DNA of 30,028 bases from DMER64 sp964554535 (GCA_964554535.1 CAZKPB010000023.1:1-30028), one strand, 5' to 3'; shown: positions 8,301-16,621, counted from the stretch's first letter. Notes: generated by a model from the letters alone, not told the origin. A program made the numbers and translations.

Positions 8301-8796
8301 TGAATGGGGCCCTGTGGCCAAGGCCCGTGCCGTAGCCGGTTTCTGGCGCATCAAACCCGTGGCACAAGAGGGCATTGCCCTGTATGCCGACGAGGCTTGT
8401 ACGGAAGAAGTCTTGCAGTTGCCCAATTACTTTGACCTGTCCTCAGGCGCCATAGGCCTGTTTGCCCTCACCACGTCTTCTCCGGCCCTGGAAGCCCTTG
8501 TGGCGCAGTGGCGTAAAGAGGGCAACGTGTACCACGCCCTGCTGCTGCAGTCCCTGTTGGACCGTTTGGCCGAGGCTTGCAGCCAGTGGTTGCACGGGCA
8601 GCTGTTGCCGCCCCGGGACGGAGCCACACAGCGCCCCGCCTTCGGCTACCCGTCTTGTCCCGACCACTCGCTTAAAAAAGGTGTGCTGGATTTGTTGGAT
8701 GCCTTCGCTCATACGGGAATCACTCTTACGGAAACCTGGATGATGCAACCCGTGTCTTCCGTGTGCGGAATGTATGTTCCGGTGCACAAACAATAA
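5365..8796 (+). CDS. metH: Cobalamin-dependent methionine synthase
   Basis: MetH moves a methyl group from methyl-tetrahydrofolate through cobalamin to homocysteine, giving methionine. All four modules are present in 1143 residues. The homocysteine domain has zinc cysteines in NCSFGAD (about 221) and GGCCGT (about 282-287). The folate domain begins with GERTNVAGSRKF (about 336). The B12 domain has DVHDIG at 740-745, His742 being the expected cobalt ligand. The C-terminal reactivation domain has RPAFGYP at 1090-1096. The start is GTG at 5365, inside the end of the preceding gene; an in-frame TTG at 5371 is an alternative, and the ATG at 5381 is out of frame. metF follows after 24 bases. No SAM or B12 riboswitch lies in front. 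Confidence 0.96.
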   Translation: MTLQNNALLRLAAKRVVLLDGAMGTMIQRRSPSFPSGMEGNNDILVLTQPAVIQDIHKEYVAAGADIITTNTFNANRISQQDYGCADKVTQMNLAAARLARASGARFVAGSIGPTNKSAGISPNVNDPGLRAVTFSQLLASYKEQALALAEGGVDVFLIETAFDTLNVKAALMAVQQVAPQVGVMLSATVADAGGRILSGQTLEAFLISVQHAPLLSIGLNCSFGADKMLPFIHTFSQKAPFLVSAHPNAGLPDMYGAYSQTPEKMALALQPYIERQLVNVVGGCCGTTPQHIEAIAQMVHSSQAPVRTVPKPSSLPSFSGLEALVPQPPISFMQVGERTNVAGSRKFARLIKEENYVEALEIARRMVDDGAHIIDINMDDPLLDAPQAMRQFVLRLAGEPEIAKVPLMLDSSRWDVLEAALQCVQGKSIVNSISLKEGETVFLQRARLIRQYGAAAVVMAFDEQGQATTYQRRIEICTRAYRLLTQQACYLPQDIIFDPNVLTVATGMDAHRHFAVDFIETVRYIKANLPGALVSGGVSNLSFAFRGNDTVREAMHTVFLYHALQAGLDMAIVKPGTRGGYEDIEPSLRRAVEDVILDTDADATSRLVEEAGRVLTLGAAVGEAEREQWRTLPARERLSYALQHGIEKYLEEDLAALEQKEAPTALAVVEGPLMEGMNRVGKLFGEGKMFLPQVVKTARVMKAAVACLQPRMEAEKAVAAAQGRSARTLCGVIATVKGDVHDIGKNLVTVVMECNHYTLIDLGVMVPAQDIVAAVQSHGARFVCLSGLITPSLEEMIHTARALQEAGIDVPLLIGGATTSEAFIALRIAPVYDGLVLYCADASSNVTLLSRLFAEDAAISAAFVAQVRQHQQQLREEYAREQAAREAARAVTAASSACPCCGGVHPLPPPVLHPPFYDVRPFEVLFETLRDKINWNALLRAWEVHPAQMMGKDGALAHEEATALIEDAQTLLQRLCAGEWGPVAKARAVAGFWRIKPVAQEGIALYADEACTEEVLQLPNYFDLSSGAIGLFALTTSSPALEALVAQWRKEGNVYHALLLQSLLDRLAEACSQWLHGQLLPPRDGATQRPAFGYPSCPDHSLKKGVLDLLDAFAHTGITLTETWMMQPVSSVCGMYVPVHKQ

Positions 8797-8808
8797 CACA
8801 AACCTTGC

Positions 8809-8816
8809 TACCTTTG
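8809..8816 (+). promoter_or_regulatory. Possible internal -7 box before metF
   Basis: TACCTTTG lies in the 24-base metH-metF gap, 4 bases before the metF ATG. There is no matching -33 element, so it may be chance or a weak internal promoter giving a nearly leaderless metF transcript. Confidence 0.35.
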
Positions 8817-8820
8817 CCTT

Positions 8821-9693
8821 ATGAAACTGACAGAAGTATTTGAAAAAAGTCCCCGGACGTATTCGTTTGAGTTTTTTCCGCCTAAAGATGAAATATCGGC
8901 GGTGGATTTTGGCATCAACGTAGGCCAGCTTATGAAGTTGTCGCCTTCTTTTGTATCGGTGACCTACGGAGCGGGCGGGTCCAACCAGGACCGAACGTTT
9001 GCCCTGGTGGATTATTTGCAGAATAAATTGGGCATAAGCACGGTGGCCCATTATACCTGTGTCAATACCACCCGCGCCAAGGCTTTGACAGACCTGAAGC
9101 ATTTACGCGGGTTGGGTTTGCAGAATTTTATGCTTTTGCGTGGGGATCCTCCCAAAGATTCTTCCACCGGCTATGTGACCAGCCCCGACGGTTTTACCCA
9201 CGCGGCCGATCTGGTGTCCTTTGCCCGCCAACATATTGAGGATTGCTGCATCGGAGCCGGAGCCTATCCCGAGGTTCATCCCGAGGCGGCCACGGCGCTC
9301 TCCGACCTGGAGCATCTGAAACAAAAAGTGGATGTCGGCTGTGATTTTCTGACCACTCAGTTTTTCTTTGACAATGCACGCTATTTTGATTTTGTGACGC
9401 GAGCCCGCCAAGCGGGTATCGCCTGCCGCATCATTCCCGGCGTGATTCCCTTGACGGCTTATTCACAGATAGAACGCTACGTGAAACTGTCACACACGGC
9501 CATTCCGGCCTATTTTCTGGAACAGTTGGAAGCCGCCCGCGACAACAAACAGAAAGTATATCAGATTGGGATGGACTTTGCCGTGCAGCAATGTAGGGAC
9601 CTGCTGATGATGGGCGCTCCGGGCATTCATTTCTATACGCTCAACAAGTCGCGCGCCACGGTGGAAATCTACCAGACCTTGTTGGGCAGGTAA
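8821..9693 (+). CDS. metF: 5,10-methylenetetrahydrofolate reductase
   Basis: A 290-residue FAD enzyme that reduces methylene-tetrahydrofolate to methyl-tetrahydrofolate, the methyl donor of MetH. Family marks are FEFFPPK near the N terminus with the catalytic Glu17, SVTYGAGGS, the FAD-binding LLRGDPP segment (about 104-110) and TQFFFDN (about 180-186). Length and ends are normal. It follows metH after 24 bases, so the pair forms a methionine methyl-branch operon. Its 3' end overlaps the convergent RNA methyltransferase gene by 25 bases. Confidence 0.95.
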   Translation: MKLTEVFEKSPRTYSFEFFPPKDEISAVDFGINVGQLMKLSPSFVSVTYGAGGSNQDRTFALVDYLQNKLGISTVAHYTCVNTTRAKALTDLKHLRGLGLQNFMLLRGDPPKDSSTGYVTSPDGFTHAADLVSFARQHIEDCCIGAGAYPEVHPEAATALSDLEHLKQKVDVGCDFLTTQFFFDNARYFDFVTRARQAGIACRIIPGVIPLTAYSQIERYVKLSHTAIPAYFLEQLEAARDNKQKVYQIGMDFAVQQCRDLLMMGAPGIHFYTLNKSRATVEIYQTLLGR

Positions 9694-10214
9694 CCTTTCA
9701 TATACTGCCACAGTACCACGCCAACCGACACAGAAACGTTGAGGGAGTGCTTGGTCCCGAATTGGGGGATTTCCAGACAACTGTCCGCGGCGTCCACTAC
9801 GCTTTGCTGTACCCCTTTCACCTCGTTTCCAAACACCAGGGCAATCTTTTGAGATGGGTCGGGGGCAAAATTTTCCAGCGACTGGGCTCCCTCGGCCTGT
9901 TCCACGGCAATCACCCGGTAGCCCGCCGTCCGCAGGGCGTCCACGGCGTCAAGGGTCTGCGCAAAGTATTCCCAAGCCACAGTGTCCTCGGCTCCCAATG
10001 CCGATTTGTGTATTTCTGCCGAGGGGGGGCAGGCGGTGATGCCACAGAGGCAGATTTTTTCCAGAGCAAAGGCGTCCGATGTGCGGAAGGCGGCGCCAAT
10101 GTTGTGCTGACTGCGGATATTGTCCAGCACCAGCACCACCGGAATTCGCCGGCTTTCCCGGAATTCGTCAGGGCTCAGGCGGTGCAGTTCACGGTTGGGT
10201 GTTTTTCTCGGCAT
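9669..10214 (-). CDS. TrmH/SpoU-family RNA 2'-O-methyltransferase
   Basis: A 181-residue single-domain SPOUT methyltransferase that uses SAM to methylate ribose 2'-OH in tRNA or rRNA. The three SpoU motifs are visible: motif 1 NIRSQHNIGAAFRTSDAF (32-49), motif 2 ALVFGNEVKGV (125-135) and motif 3 CLEIPQFGTKHSLNVSVSVG (146-165). It lacks the N-terminal substrate-binding domain of RlmB, so it is closer to short TrmH/TrmL-type proteins; the exact nucleotide target is not readable. The ATG at 10214 lies 4 bases behind a minus-strand TACTTTTG box (10219-10226). Confidence 0.88.
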   Translation of the reverse strand: MPRKTPNRELHRLSPDEFRESRRIPVVLVLDNIRSQHNIGAAFRTSDAFALEKICLCGITACPPSAEIHKSALGAEDTVAWEYFAQTLDAVDALRTAGYRVIAVEQAEGAQSLENFAPDPSQKIALVFGNEVKGVQQSVVDAADSCLEIPQFGTKHSLNVSVSVGVVLWQYMKGYLPNKVW

Positions 10215-10218
10215 GGCG

Positions 10219-10226
10219 CAAAAGTA
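10219..10226 (-). promoter_or_regulatory. Putative -7 box of the SpoU methyltransferase gene
   Basis: The minus strand reads TACTTTTG, with only 4 bases to the start codon at 10214. No good -33 element is seen. If used, the mRNA would be leaderless or nearly so. Confidence 0.4.
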
Positions 10227-10238
10227 GCAATTATCTGC

Positions 10239-10246
10239 TATCTTTG
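10239..10246 (+). promoter_or_regulatory. Putative -7 box of the zeta-like gene
   Basis: TATCTTTG, 30 bases before the ATG at 10277 in the 62-base divergent region. The -33 half is not recognisable. Confidence 0.4.
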
Positions 10247-10276
10247 TTAGAATAACTATAGTTTTACGCAGCCTGT

Positions 10277-10873
10277 ATGCCCACCTTATACGTCATATGC
10301 GGTTGTAACGGGGCCGGCAAAACCACCGCCTCTTACACCATATTGTCCGAGATGCTCCAATGCCGGGATTTTGTCAACTCGGATGAAATTGCCCGGGGTA
10401 TGTCTCCGTTTGACCCCGCCCATGCGGCCATAGAAGCCGGAAGGGTGATGCTCAAGCGTGTGGCCGAATTGACCGAGGCCAAGCGGGATTTTGCCTTTGA
10501 AACCACGCTGGCCGTGCGTTCCTATGCGCGGCTGATAGAACGCACCAGAGCAAAAGGCTATTTCATTATGCTGTTCTACTTCTGGCTGACCAGTCCGGAA
10601 ATTGCCATGGCCCGCGTGCAGAACCGTGTGAACGCCGGGGGACACAACATTCCGGAAAACGTGATACGACGCCGTTACTGGGCCGGTATAGGGAATTTGT
10701 TCAATATTTATCTGCCCATCTCTGACAAATGGTTGTTGATCAATAATTCGGAAACGCCCTCCACATTGATTGCAGAGGGCGCTTTGACTAAAGTGGAAAG
10801 AATCTATAATCAAGCCGATTTCCAGCGACTTAAAGAGATATCGCAAAACCTCCCCCAGGAGCCAGGTGAATAG
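10277..10873 (+). CDS. Zeta-toxin-like P-loop kinase, solitary
   Basis: A 198-residue P-loop NTPase. It has Walker A GCNGAGKTT (9-17), NSDEIARG (34-41) at the place of the zeta-toxin acidic substrate motif, and FAFETTL (72-78), a sequence seen in zeta-toxin/AAA_33 proteins. Zeta and PezT toxins phosphorylate UDP-N-acetylglucosamine and so block wall synthesis; other members of this broad family are metabolic kinases. No epsilon antitoxin or other small partner gene lies beside it: upstream is the divergent methyltransferase, downstream the convergent GH97 gene, with a 44-base tail overlap. A toxin role is therefore unproven; a housekeeping small-molecule kinase is equally possible. Confidence 0.8.
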   Translation: MPTLYVICGCNGAGKTTASYTILSEMLQCRDFVNSDEIARGMSPFDPAHAAIEAGRVMLKRVAELTEAKRDFAFETTLAVRSYARLIERTRAKGYFIMLFYFWLTSPEIAMARVQNRVNAGGHNIPENVIRRRYWAGIGNLFNIYLPISDKWLLINNSETPSTLIAEGALTKVERIYNQADFQRLKEISQNLPQEPGE

Positions 10874-12806
10874 TTAACTTGTCTTTTGAAGTGACCGTCC
10901 GCGTGACTATTTTGTAGTCGGTGGCGTGGCGTGCGGCGTTGACTCCGTCCTGGAAAATCCGGGCCGAGTAAGAGCGTCCGGCTTCCAGAAAACTCAAATC
11001 TACCGTGATGTCTCGCGGGGTCCAGTTGTTGAGGGCCCCCACATACCAGTGGTCGCCTTTGCGACGGGCGGTTACAATGTATTCTCCCAACTGTCCGTCC
11101 ATCACGTCCGTTTGGTCCCATACGGTGGGAATCTGTACAATATAATCAGTGGTTTCCTGTTCCTTGGTATAGATGACGGGGTTGTCGCACAGCATTACCA
11201 GCGGGCTGTCAAATACAATGTAGGCGCCTACCTGGTGTGCACGCGTACCGGCTACCACGGGGTTGTTGTTGTTGGGTGTGAAGTCCCTTTTGGGTACGTT
11301 GCGCATCCCTCCCTGCGTGTAGTCCACCGGTCCGGACATCATCCGGATGAACGGGAAGGTGACGTCGTGCGGAATGATATCTTCTTTGTTCCATTTGGAT
11401 TGTTCCAGTCCAAAGATACCTTCAACATTAATTACATTGGGGTAGGTGCGGTTCATCCCAGCGGGTTTGTACATTCCATGAAAGTCTATGAGCAGGTGGT
11501 ATTTGGCCGCCATTTGGGCAATGCGCCAGCAGAGGTCCACCACTGTCTGGTCGTCCCGGTCCATAAAATCCACCTTGAAGCCCTTGATGCCCATAGAGGA
11601 ATAGAGGCGGCAGGCTTCTTCCAGGTTTTTGTCCAATACGTAGCCCACGCACCAGAGAATCAGGTCCACTTTTTTTTCTTTGGCGTAGCGGGTCAGTTCG
11701 TTGAGGTCAATTTCCGGTATGGATTTGAGGATGTTGCCTTCCCGCGGAGCCGACCAACCCTCGTCCAGTACTACATATTCAATGCCGTTGGCGGCGGCAA
11801 AATCAATGTAATATTTGTAGGTCTGTGTATTGATGCCTACCGCAAAATCCACTCCGGTAATGCCCCAGTTGTTCCACCAGTCCCAGGCCACTTTGCCGGG
11901 TTTGATCCAGCCGGTGTCTCCAATGCGGTTGGGACTTGCCAGGGCATAGATCATATCGTTTTCCATAAGGTCGGTGTCTTTTTCCGCCACGGCGGCCACA
12001 CGCCAGGGGTAGCTGCGGGTGCCCGGGCACCGGGCCAGGATGGAACTTGATTCTTCCAGAGATACCTGGCAGCGGTAGGGGTCAATGACGGTTTTGGCGG
12101 GGATGGGGGCAAAGACGCCTTCATATCCCCATTTGCCGTTGTAGTTGGTCCCTTTGAGAAACATACCTGGATAGGATTCCAGGTCCGATTCGGTAAGGGA
12201 TATCTTGACCCCGTTGTCCAGGCAGACCAGTAGGGGAGAGAAGGCCAGGTTGCTCTGGTCGTAGGCGCTGATGGGTTTTACTGTATAGGTGTTTTCAAAA
12301 GAGGTTTGAAAGCGTTTCCGAGGCCCGTTGGCGTAGGGAACGTAGCAGGTGTGGTCTTTTTCAAACAGAAAACGGGCTTGTTCACCCACAATGGCCACGG
12401 GGTCTTTAAGCGCGGTGTGAAAGCGGTAAGCCATCCCCTGATTGTACAGTCTGAATTCCACTCCCAGGCCGTCCTTGCACTTGAGCACCAGATTGTTGTA
12501 GCTTATCCGTATGACGTCTTTGCGGTAAAACGGAGATTCAATGGACTCGTCGTAAGAACCCTGGGCCTTTGAAGTCACTTTGGCGTTCAATCCCAGTACA
12601 CGGCCGTCATCCAGGGTGAGTGAAATGGCGGGAGAACTCATAATTACCTGTCCGTCACGCAGCAGGCAGAAAGTAATTTGAGGATTGGCCACTACCTGCA
12701 ATTCCAGTCGGTTGTCGGGCGATTTGATGGAATGTACGGTCACTTTGGCCTGCAGCCCCGGGATTCCCATCACCAGCAGGGCCAGGGTAAAGCATAGTTT
12801 TTTCAT
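10830..12806 (-). CDS. GH97 glycoside hydrolase, probable retaining alpha-galactosidase type
   Basis: A 658-residue secreted enzyme with a signal peptide (about 1-20), an N-terminal beta-sandwich, the catalytic TIM barrel (about 300-560) and a C-terminal beta domain, the GH97 order. GH97 contains inverting alpha-glucosidases (SusB) and retaining alpha-galactosidases. Here Asp413 in KVDFM sits where the retaining branch (BtGH97b) has its Asp nucleophile, and Glu462 (NVEG) or Glu468 could be the acid/base. I therefore favour alpha-galactosidase, by recall of the family and not by alignment. The gene starts 5 bases after the GDPD-GH2 stop, so the two are cotranscribed. There is no SusC/SusD pair in the window. 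Confidence 0.88.
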   Translation of the reverse strand: MKKLCFTLALLVMGIPGLQAKVTVHSIKSPDNRLELQVVANPQITFCLLRDGQVIMSSPAISLTLDDGRVLGLNAKVTSKAQGSYDESIESPFYRKDVIRISYNNLVLKCKDGLGVEFRLYNQGMAYRFHTALKDPVAIVGEQARFLFEKDHTCYVPYANGPRKRFQTSFENTYTVKPISAYDQSNLAFSPLLVCLDNGVKISLTESDLESYPGMFLKGTNYNGKWGYEGVFAPIPAKTVIDPYRCQVSLEESSSILARCPGTRSYPWRVAAVAEKDTDLMENDMIYALASPNRIGDTGWIKPGKVAWDWWNNWGITGVDFAVGINTQTYKYYIDFAAANGIEYVVLDEGWSAPREGNILKSIPEIDLNELTRYAKEKKVDLILWCVGYVLDKNLEEACRLYSSMGIKGFKVDFMDRDDQTVVDLCWRIAQMAAKYHLLIDFHGMYKPAGMNRTYPNVINVEGIFGLEQSKWNKEDIIPHDVTFPFIRMMSGPVDYTQGGMRNVPKRDFTPNNNNPVVAGTRAHQVGAYIVFDSPLVMLCDNPVIYTKEQETTDYIVQIPTVWDQTDVMDGQLGEYIVTARRKGDHWYVGALNNWTPRDITVDLSFLEAGRSYSARIFQDGVNAARHATDYKIVTRTVTSKDKLTIHLAPGGGFAISL

Positions 12807-12811
12807 TATTC

Positions 12812-15800
12812 CTAAAATGTTTGAGACGAGAGTATTTGAAAGGTAAAGTCATAATTTCCATAAGGCAACCTGTGTTCCGATTCCGGCACGGCTCCCCACG
12901 AGTTGATGCAGGCCACCCCGCTCTGACGCAGGTCCACGCAACATTCGGTCAGGTCTTCCGGCACCAGGTCTTTGGAGTGGCGGTTGTGTTTTGCCGTCCC
13001 GTCGTCCAGTGTCTCCAAACTGTAGTGCAGGGCGCTGGCCGAGAAAAGGACCGGGGAGACCACGCGGAAGCCTTCCCCTTTGGCGTTGGTCAGTTGCCAC
13101 CACCGCAGGCCTGTCTTGGTGCCGTTTTCCTGCGGGCGGATGTAGGGGTAGAACTGTTCCGTCACGCTTTGTCGGTACAGACCCACAAAGGCGGCGTCAC
13201 AGCGGTCTTCGTAATTCTCCCAGGGGCCCCGGCCGTAATAGGTCAGTCGGTCGTAGACCCTGGGGGTCTGCCAGCGCATTCCAAAGCGGAACAGGTAGGG
13301 CATTTTGGCGGCCTCTGCCTCGGGCGCGTTGACACTCAGGGACTGGGTAACCTGCAGGCCTTTATCCTGCAGGATAATATAGGTGAGGGTGAGGGTGGCC
13401 TTCAAGTCGGGCAGATCGTAAGTGGCGGTGAGGCTGTTTCCCTCCGTTTCAAAGCCCTTGAAGACCATTTTGGGATTTTGCCAGGCACGGCTTCTCAATT
13501 GCAGGTTGGCCCCAAAGTCGTTGTCGGTGGGGGCACGCCAGAAGTTGGGCTGCAGGACGGTGCCTTCCAGCAACTGTTGCCGTCCGTCAAAACTCAGGCC
13601 GCTAAGCCAGCCGGTGCGTTTGTTGAACTCGGCCGTGACCGAGCCGTTGATGACTGTGAGGTACTGGCGGTCGTTGGTTACAAAGCGGGCCTCGGCGCTG
13701 CAACCGCTGCATCCCAGCGGGCAGGACAGAAAATTGGAGCGGGCGTCGTTTAGGGGCAGTTGGGCCCGGGCCACTTGAGTGCCGGCGTCCAGTAGCGGTT
13801 CTTTGGCCCGGGTGCGGAAGCTGACGTTCAAAAAGACTTCTGCGTCTGCCCAGGCGGCCCAGTCGGTACGGGAGAAGCCCAGATTGACCGGGGCTTTCTG
13901 TTGGGGTTTCACGGCGGGCAGCGGGGCACTGCCGCGCAATACGGGTGTGCCGTCGGCAATTATTTCCCAATCCAGCGTGTAGCCGGCCAGGTCACGGAAG
14001 AAGTATTCGTTGTATACTTCAATTTTACCTTGGGGGGCGTCGCTGTCCGTAGCCCAGATGTTCTGATAGTAGTATTGTACTTCACGGGCGTGCGGGTTGG
14101 GGTTGCGGTCGGGGCTGATGATGCCGTTGCAGTTGAAGTTCTGGTCCGAGGCGTCGTATTTGTTGAAGTCCCCGCCGTAGGCGTATACATAGTTGCCTTC
14201 GGGACGGTAGTGTTGCAGTCCCTGGTCCACAAAGTCCCAGATGAAGCCGCCCTGGTAGGACGGGTATTTGCGCACCAGGTCCCAGTAGGTGTTAAAGCCG
14301 CCCATGGAGTTACCCATGGCGTGGGCGTACTCACATTGAATCAGGGGACGGGCGGGGTTGGAGTTGAGGTATCGCTCGCATCCTTCATAGGACATATACA
14401 TGGGATTGAAGATATCGGTATTGGCTCCAAGGCCGGCCCTTTCGTATTGGATGGGGCGGTTCTGGACGTCTGCCTGGCGCAGGGCGGCGTAACCCTGGGT
14501 GAAGTTGTCTCCGTCGCCGGCCTCGTTGCCCAGGGACCAGATAATCACGCAGGCGTGGTTCTTGTCGCGCTCGTACATGCGGGTGATGCGTTCCAGATGG
14601 GCCGTCAGGTAGCAGGGTTGGGCGGCAAGGGTTTCCTTACCGTAGCCCATACCGTGCGATTCAATATTGGCCTCGCCCACTATGTAGATGCCGTAACGGT
14701 CGCACAGGTCGTACCAGCGCGGGTCGTTGGGGTAGTGGCTGGTCCGCACGGCGTTGATATTTAATTGTTTCATTACCTGAATATCCTGCAGCATCCGCTC
14801 TTCGGACACCAAATAGCCGTTGACGGGGTCCATCTCGTGCCGGTTGGCTCCCTTGAACAGAATGGGTTGTCCGTTGAGCAGCACTTGCGCATTGCGGATT
14901 TCCACGTGGCGGAAACCTACGTTCCACGGAATGTATTCGGTGGGGGCGTCCTTGTGGTTCAGGCAGAGCACCAGACGGTAGAGGTTGGGGAGCTCGGCCG
15001 ACCATAATTGCACGTTGGAGACACTGAACACCGTGGTGAACGAGCCTTCCGAGGCAGCGGGGGTCATGGTTTTGGTTTGCAGGGCCTCCCCTTGCGGGCT
15101 GTAGAGCACGGCTTCTATGCGGGCGTCGGGATCCGGGGTGTTCAGGCGGGCGTCAAGCTGCAGGGTGCCGTTTTTGAATCCTTTGTTCAGCAGGGTGTTG
15201 AGGGTGAAGTCTTCTATGTGGACCGGTTTGCGGGCGTAGAGGTATACTTCGCGGGCAATGCCGGTAAAACGCCAGAAGTCCTGATCTTCCAGGTAGGTGC
15301 CGTCGCACCAGCGTTGTACCTGTAGGGCCAGCAGATTGTCTCCGGGTTGGAGGAAGGGGGTGATGTCAAACTCGGTCTCGAGTTTGCTGTCTTCAGAGTA
15401 GCCCACTTCGCGGCCGTTTATCCAGAGGGTCATGTTGGAAGTGACGGAACCGAAGTGGATGTAGATTTCTTGGCCATCCCAGTCCTGCGGCACCCGGAAG
15501 ATGTGGCGGTACAGGCCCGTGTAGTTGTTCAGGTAGGGGACTATGGGGGGATTGGATTTGTACTGGTTGCTCCATGCATAGCCCATATTCAGATAGAGCG
15601 GGTCTCCGTAGCCGTTGAGCTCCAGCAGACCGGGCACGGGTATAGTGCCCCACGAGGCGTCGTTGTAGGCGGGCAGGTAAAACTGATCTCCCGAGGTCTC
15701 GGGTTGCTCGGTGCGTTCAAATTTCCAGTTTCCGTGCAGGCTCAGAAAATTGGCAGACCGGGCTTTTTGGCCGTCCAGAGCATCTTGCCGGTCGCGGTAG

Positions 15801-16621
15801 GCAAAGTAGGACGTATGCATGGGGGCGCGGTTTACCTGGTTTACGTACGGGTCCAGCCAGCGTTTGGTGAACAGCGGAAGGTCGGTGGTAATGCGGTCGG
15901 CACCTGCCTGAATAAAATAGTTCTGGTCTTCGGGCTTGTTGACGGTCCATACATTGACACTCAGTCCCAGTTGGTGGGCCTGTGCTATCCACTCGGGATG
16001 TTTGTCCCGCAGGACGGGCATCTGGTAATCCAGTCCCGCATAGCCTTTATCCTTGAGTTGTTGCGGGGAAAGGTCTCCGCCAAGGTAGGCCACCTTGGCG
16101 GAGGGGTCCCCGGCAATGAGCGCTTCACAGATGGTTTGCGAGAAGCTGATGTATTCCACATTTTGACAGGCACCCGCTTCTTTGACAAGACGCAGGGTTT
16201 GCGCAGCGGCGGCCTTTTCCAGTTCCGCATTCAGATGGCTCTTGACTTCAATAATCAGGCAGGTGTGTTCCCCGGCGGTTATCAGTTTCAGTATTTCCGG
16301 CAGGGTGGGAAGAAGTTCTCCGTTGGCCAGCGAGTCGGCCTTGAGCTGGTCGTAGCTGCTCTGGTCAATGCGCCTGCCGTTACGGGTGGGGTCGTGGGCC
16401 AGCACCATTTGGCCGTCGGTGGTCAGGTATACGTCTACTTCAGCGCCCCAACACCGGGCGTCAATGGCGTTCTGTACGCTGCGGCGTGAATTTTGGGCGC
16501 TGCCATATACGTCCCAGTAGCCCCTGTGGGCAATCACCTGCGGCGTGCGGGTCTGTTGTGCCCGGGCTGCAACGGGCAGCAACAGTCCCATAGCAACCAG
16601 TAAAAGCGGAAGTCTTTTCAT
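12812..16621 (-). CDS. GDPD-GH2 fusion: glycerophosphodiesterase plus beta-galactosidase
   Basis: One uninterrupted frame of 1269 residues. After a signal peptide (about 1-22) comes a full glycerophosphodiester phosphodiesterase domain (about 27-260), with His32/Arg33 (AHRG), Glu61 and Asp63 (EVDVYL) and His76 (HDPT). It runs without linker or second signal peptide into a full GH2 beta-galactosidase (about 270-1269). That part has the jelly-roll and immunoglobulin-like domains, acid/base Glu700 (WSLGNEAG), nucleophile Glu764 (QCEYAHAMGN) and the C-terminal LacZ small-chain region (RAPTDNDFG). All expected active-site residues are present in both halves. I chose the ATG at 16621 because an in-frame ATG at 16660 would bury the signal peptide. 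The likely site of action is the periplasm or outer surface. Substrate unknown; a galactosyl glycerophosphodiester fits both activities. Confidence 0.9.
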   Translation of the reverse strand: MKRLPLLLVAMGLLLPVAARAQQTRTPQVIAHRGYWDVYGSAQNSRRSVQNAIDARCWGAEVDVYLTTDGQMVLAHDPTRNGRRIDQSSYDQLKADSLANGELLPTLPEILKLITAGEHTCLIIEVKSHLNAELEKAAAAQTLRLVKEAGACQNVEYISFSQTICEALIAGDPSAKVAYLGGDLSPQQLKDKGYAGLDYQMPVLRDKHPEWIAQAHQLGLSVNVWTVNKPEDQNYFIQAGADRITTDLPLFTKRWLDPYVNQVNRAPMHTSYFAYRDRQDALDGQKARSANFLSLHGNWKFERTEQPETSGDQFYLPAYNDASWGTIPVPGLLELNGYGDPLYLNMGYAWSNQYKSNPPIVPYLNNYTGLYRHIFRVPQDWDGQEIYIHFGSVTSNMTLWINGREVGYSEDSKLETEFDITPFLQPGDNLLALQVQRWCDGTYLEDQDFWRFTGIAREVYLYARKPVHIEDFTLNTLLNKGFKNGTLQLDARLNTPDPDARIEAVLYSPQGEALQTKTMTPAASEGSFTTVFSVSNVQLWSAELPNLYRLVLCLNHKDAPTEYIPWNVGFRHVEIRNAQVLLNGQPILFKGANRHEMDPVNGYLVSEERMLQDIQVMKQLNINAVRTSHYPNDPRWYDLCDRYGIYIVGEANIESHGMGYGKETLAAQPCYLTAHLERITRMYERDKNHACVIIWSLGNEAGDGDNFTQGYAALRQADVQNRPIQYERAGLGANTDIFNPMYMSYEGCERYLNSNPARPLIQCEYAHAMGNSMGGFNTYWDLVRKYPSYQGGFIWDFVDQGLQHYRPEGNYVYAYGGDFNKYDASDQNFNCNGIISPDRNPNPHAREVQYYYQNIWATDSDAPQGKIEVYNEYFFRDLAGYTLDWEIIADGTPVLRGSAPLPAVKPQQKAPVNLGFSRTDWAAWADAEVFLNVSFRTRAKEPLLDAGTQVARAQLPLNDARSNFLSCPLGCSGCSAEARFVTNDRQYLTVINGSVTAEFNKRTGWLSGLSFDGRQQLLEGTVLQPNFWRAPTDNDFGANLQLRSRAWQNPKMVFKGFETEGNSLTATYDLPDLKATLTLTYIILQDKGLQVTQSLSVNAPEAEAAKMPYLFRFGMRWQTPRVYDRLTYYGRGPWENYEDRCDAAFVGLYRQSVTEQFYPYIRPQENGTKTGLRWWQLTNAKGEGFRVVSPVLFSASALHYSLETLDDGTAKHNRHSKDLVPEDLTECCVDLRQSGVACINSWGAVPESEHRLPYGNYDFTFQILSSQTF

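Noticed and set aside
10215..10276. Antitoxin gene for the zeta-like protein
   Set aside because: Only 62 bases, with promoters for both neighbours and no reading frame of useful length.
10926..12050. 374-codon plus-strand frame
   Set aside because: Shadow of the GH97 gene.
15347..16489. 380-codon plus-strand frame
   Set aside because: Antisense of the GDPD-GH2 gene, whose catalytic motifs are intact on the minus strand.
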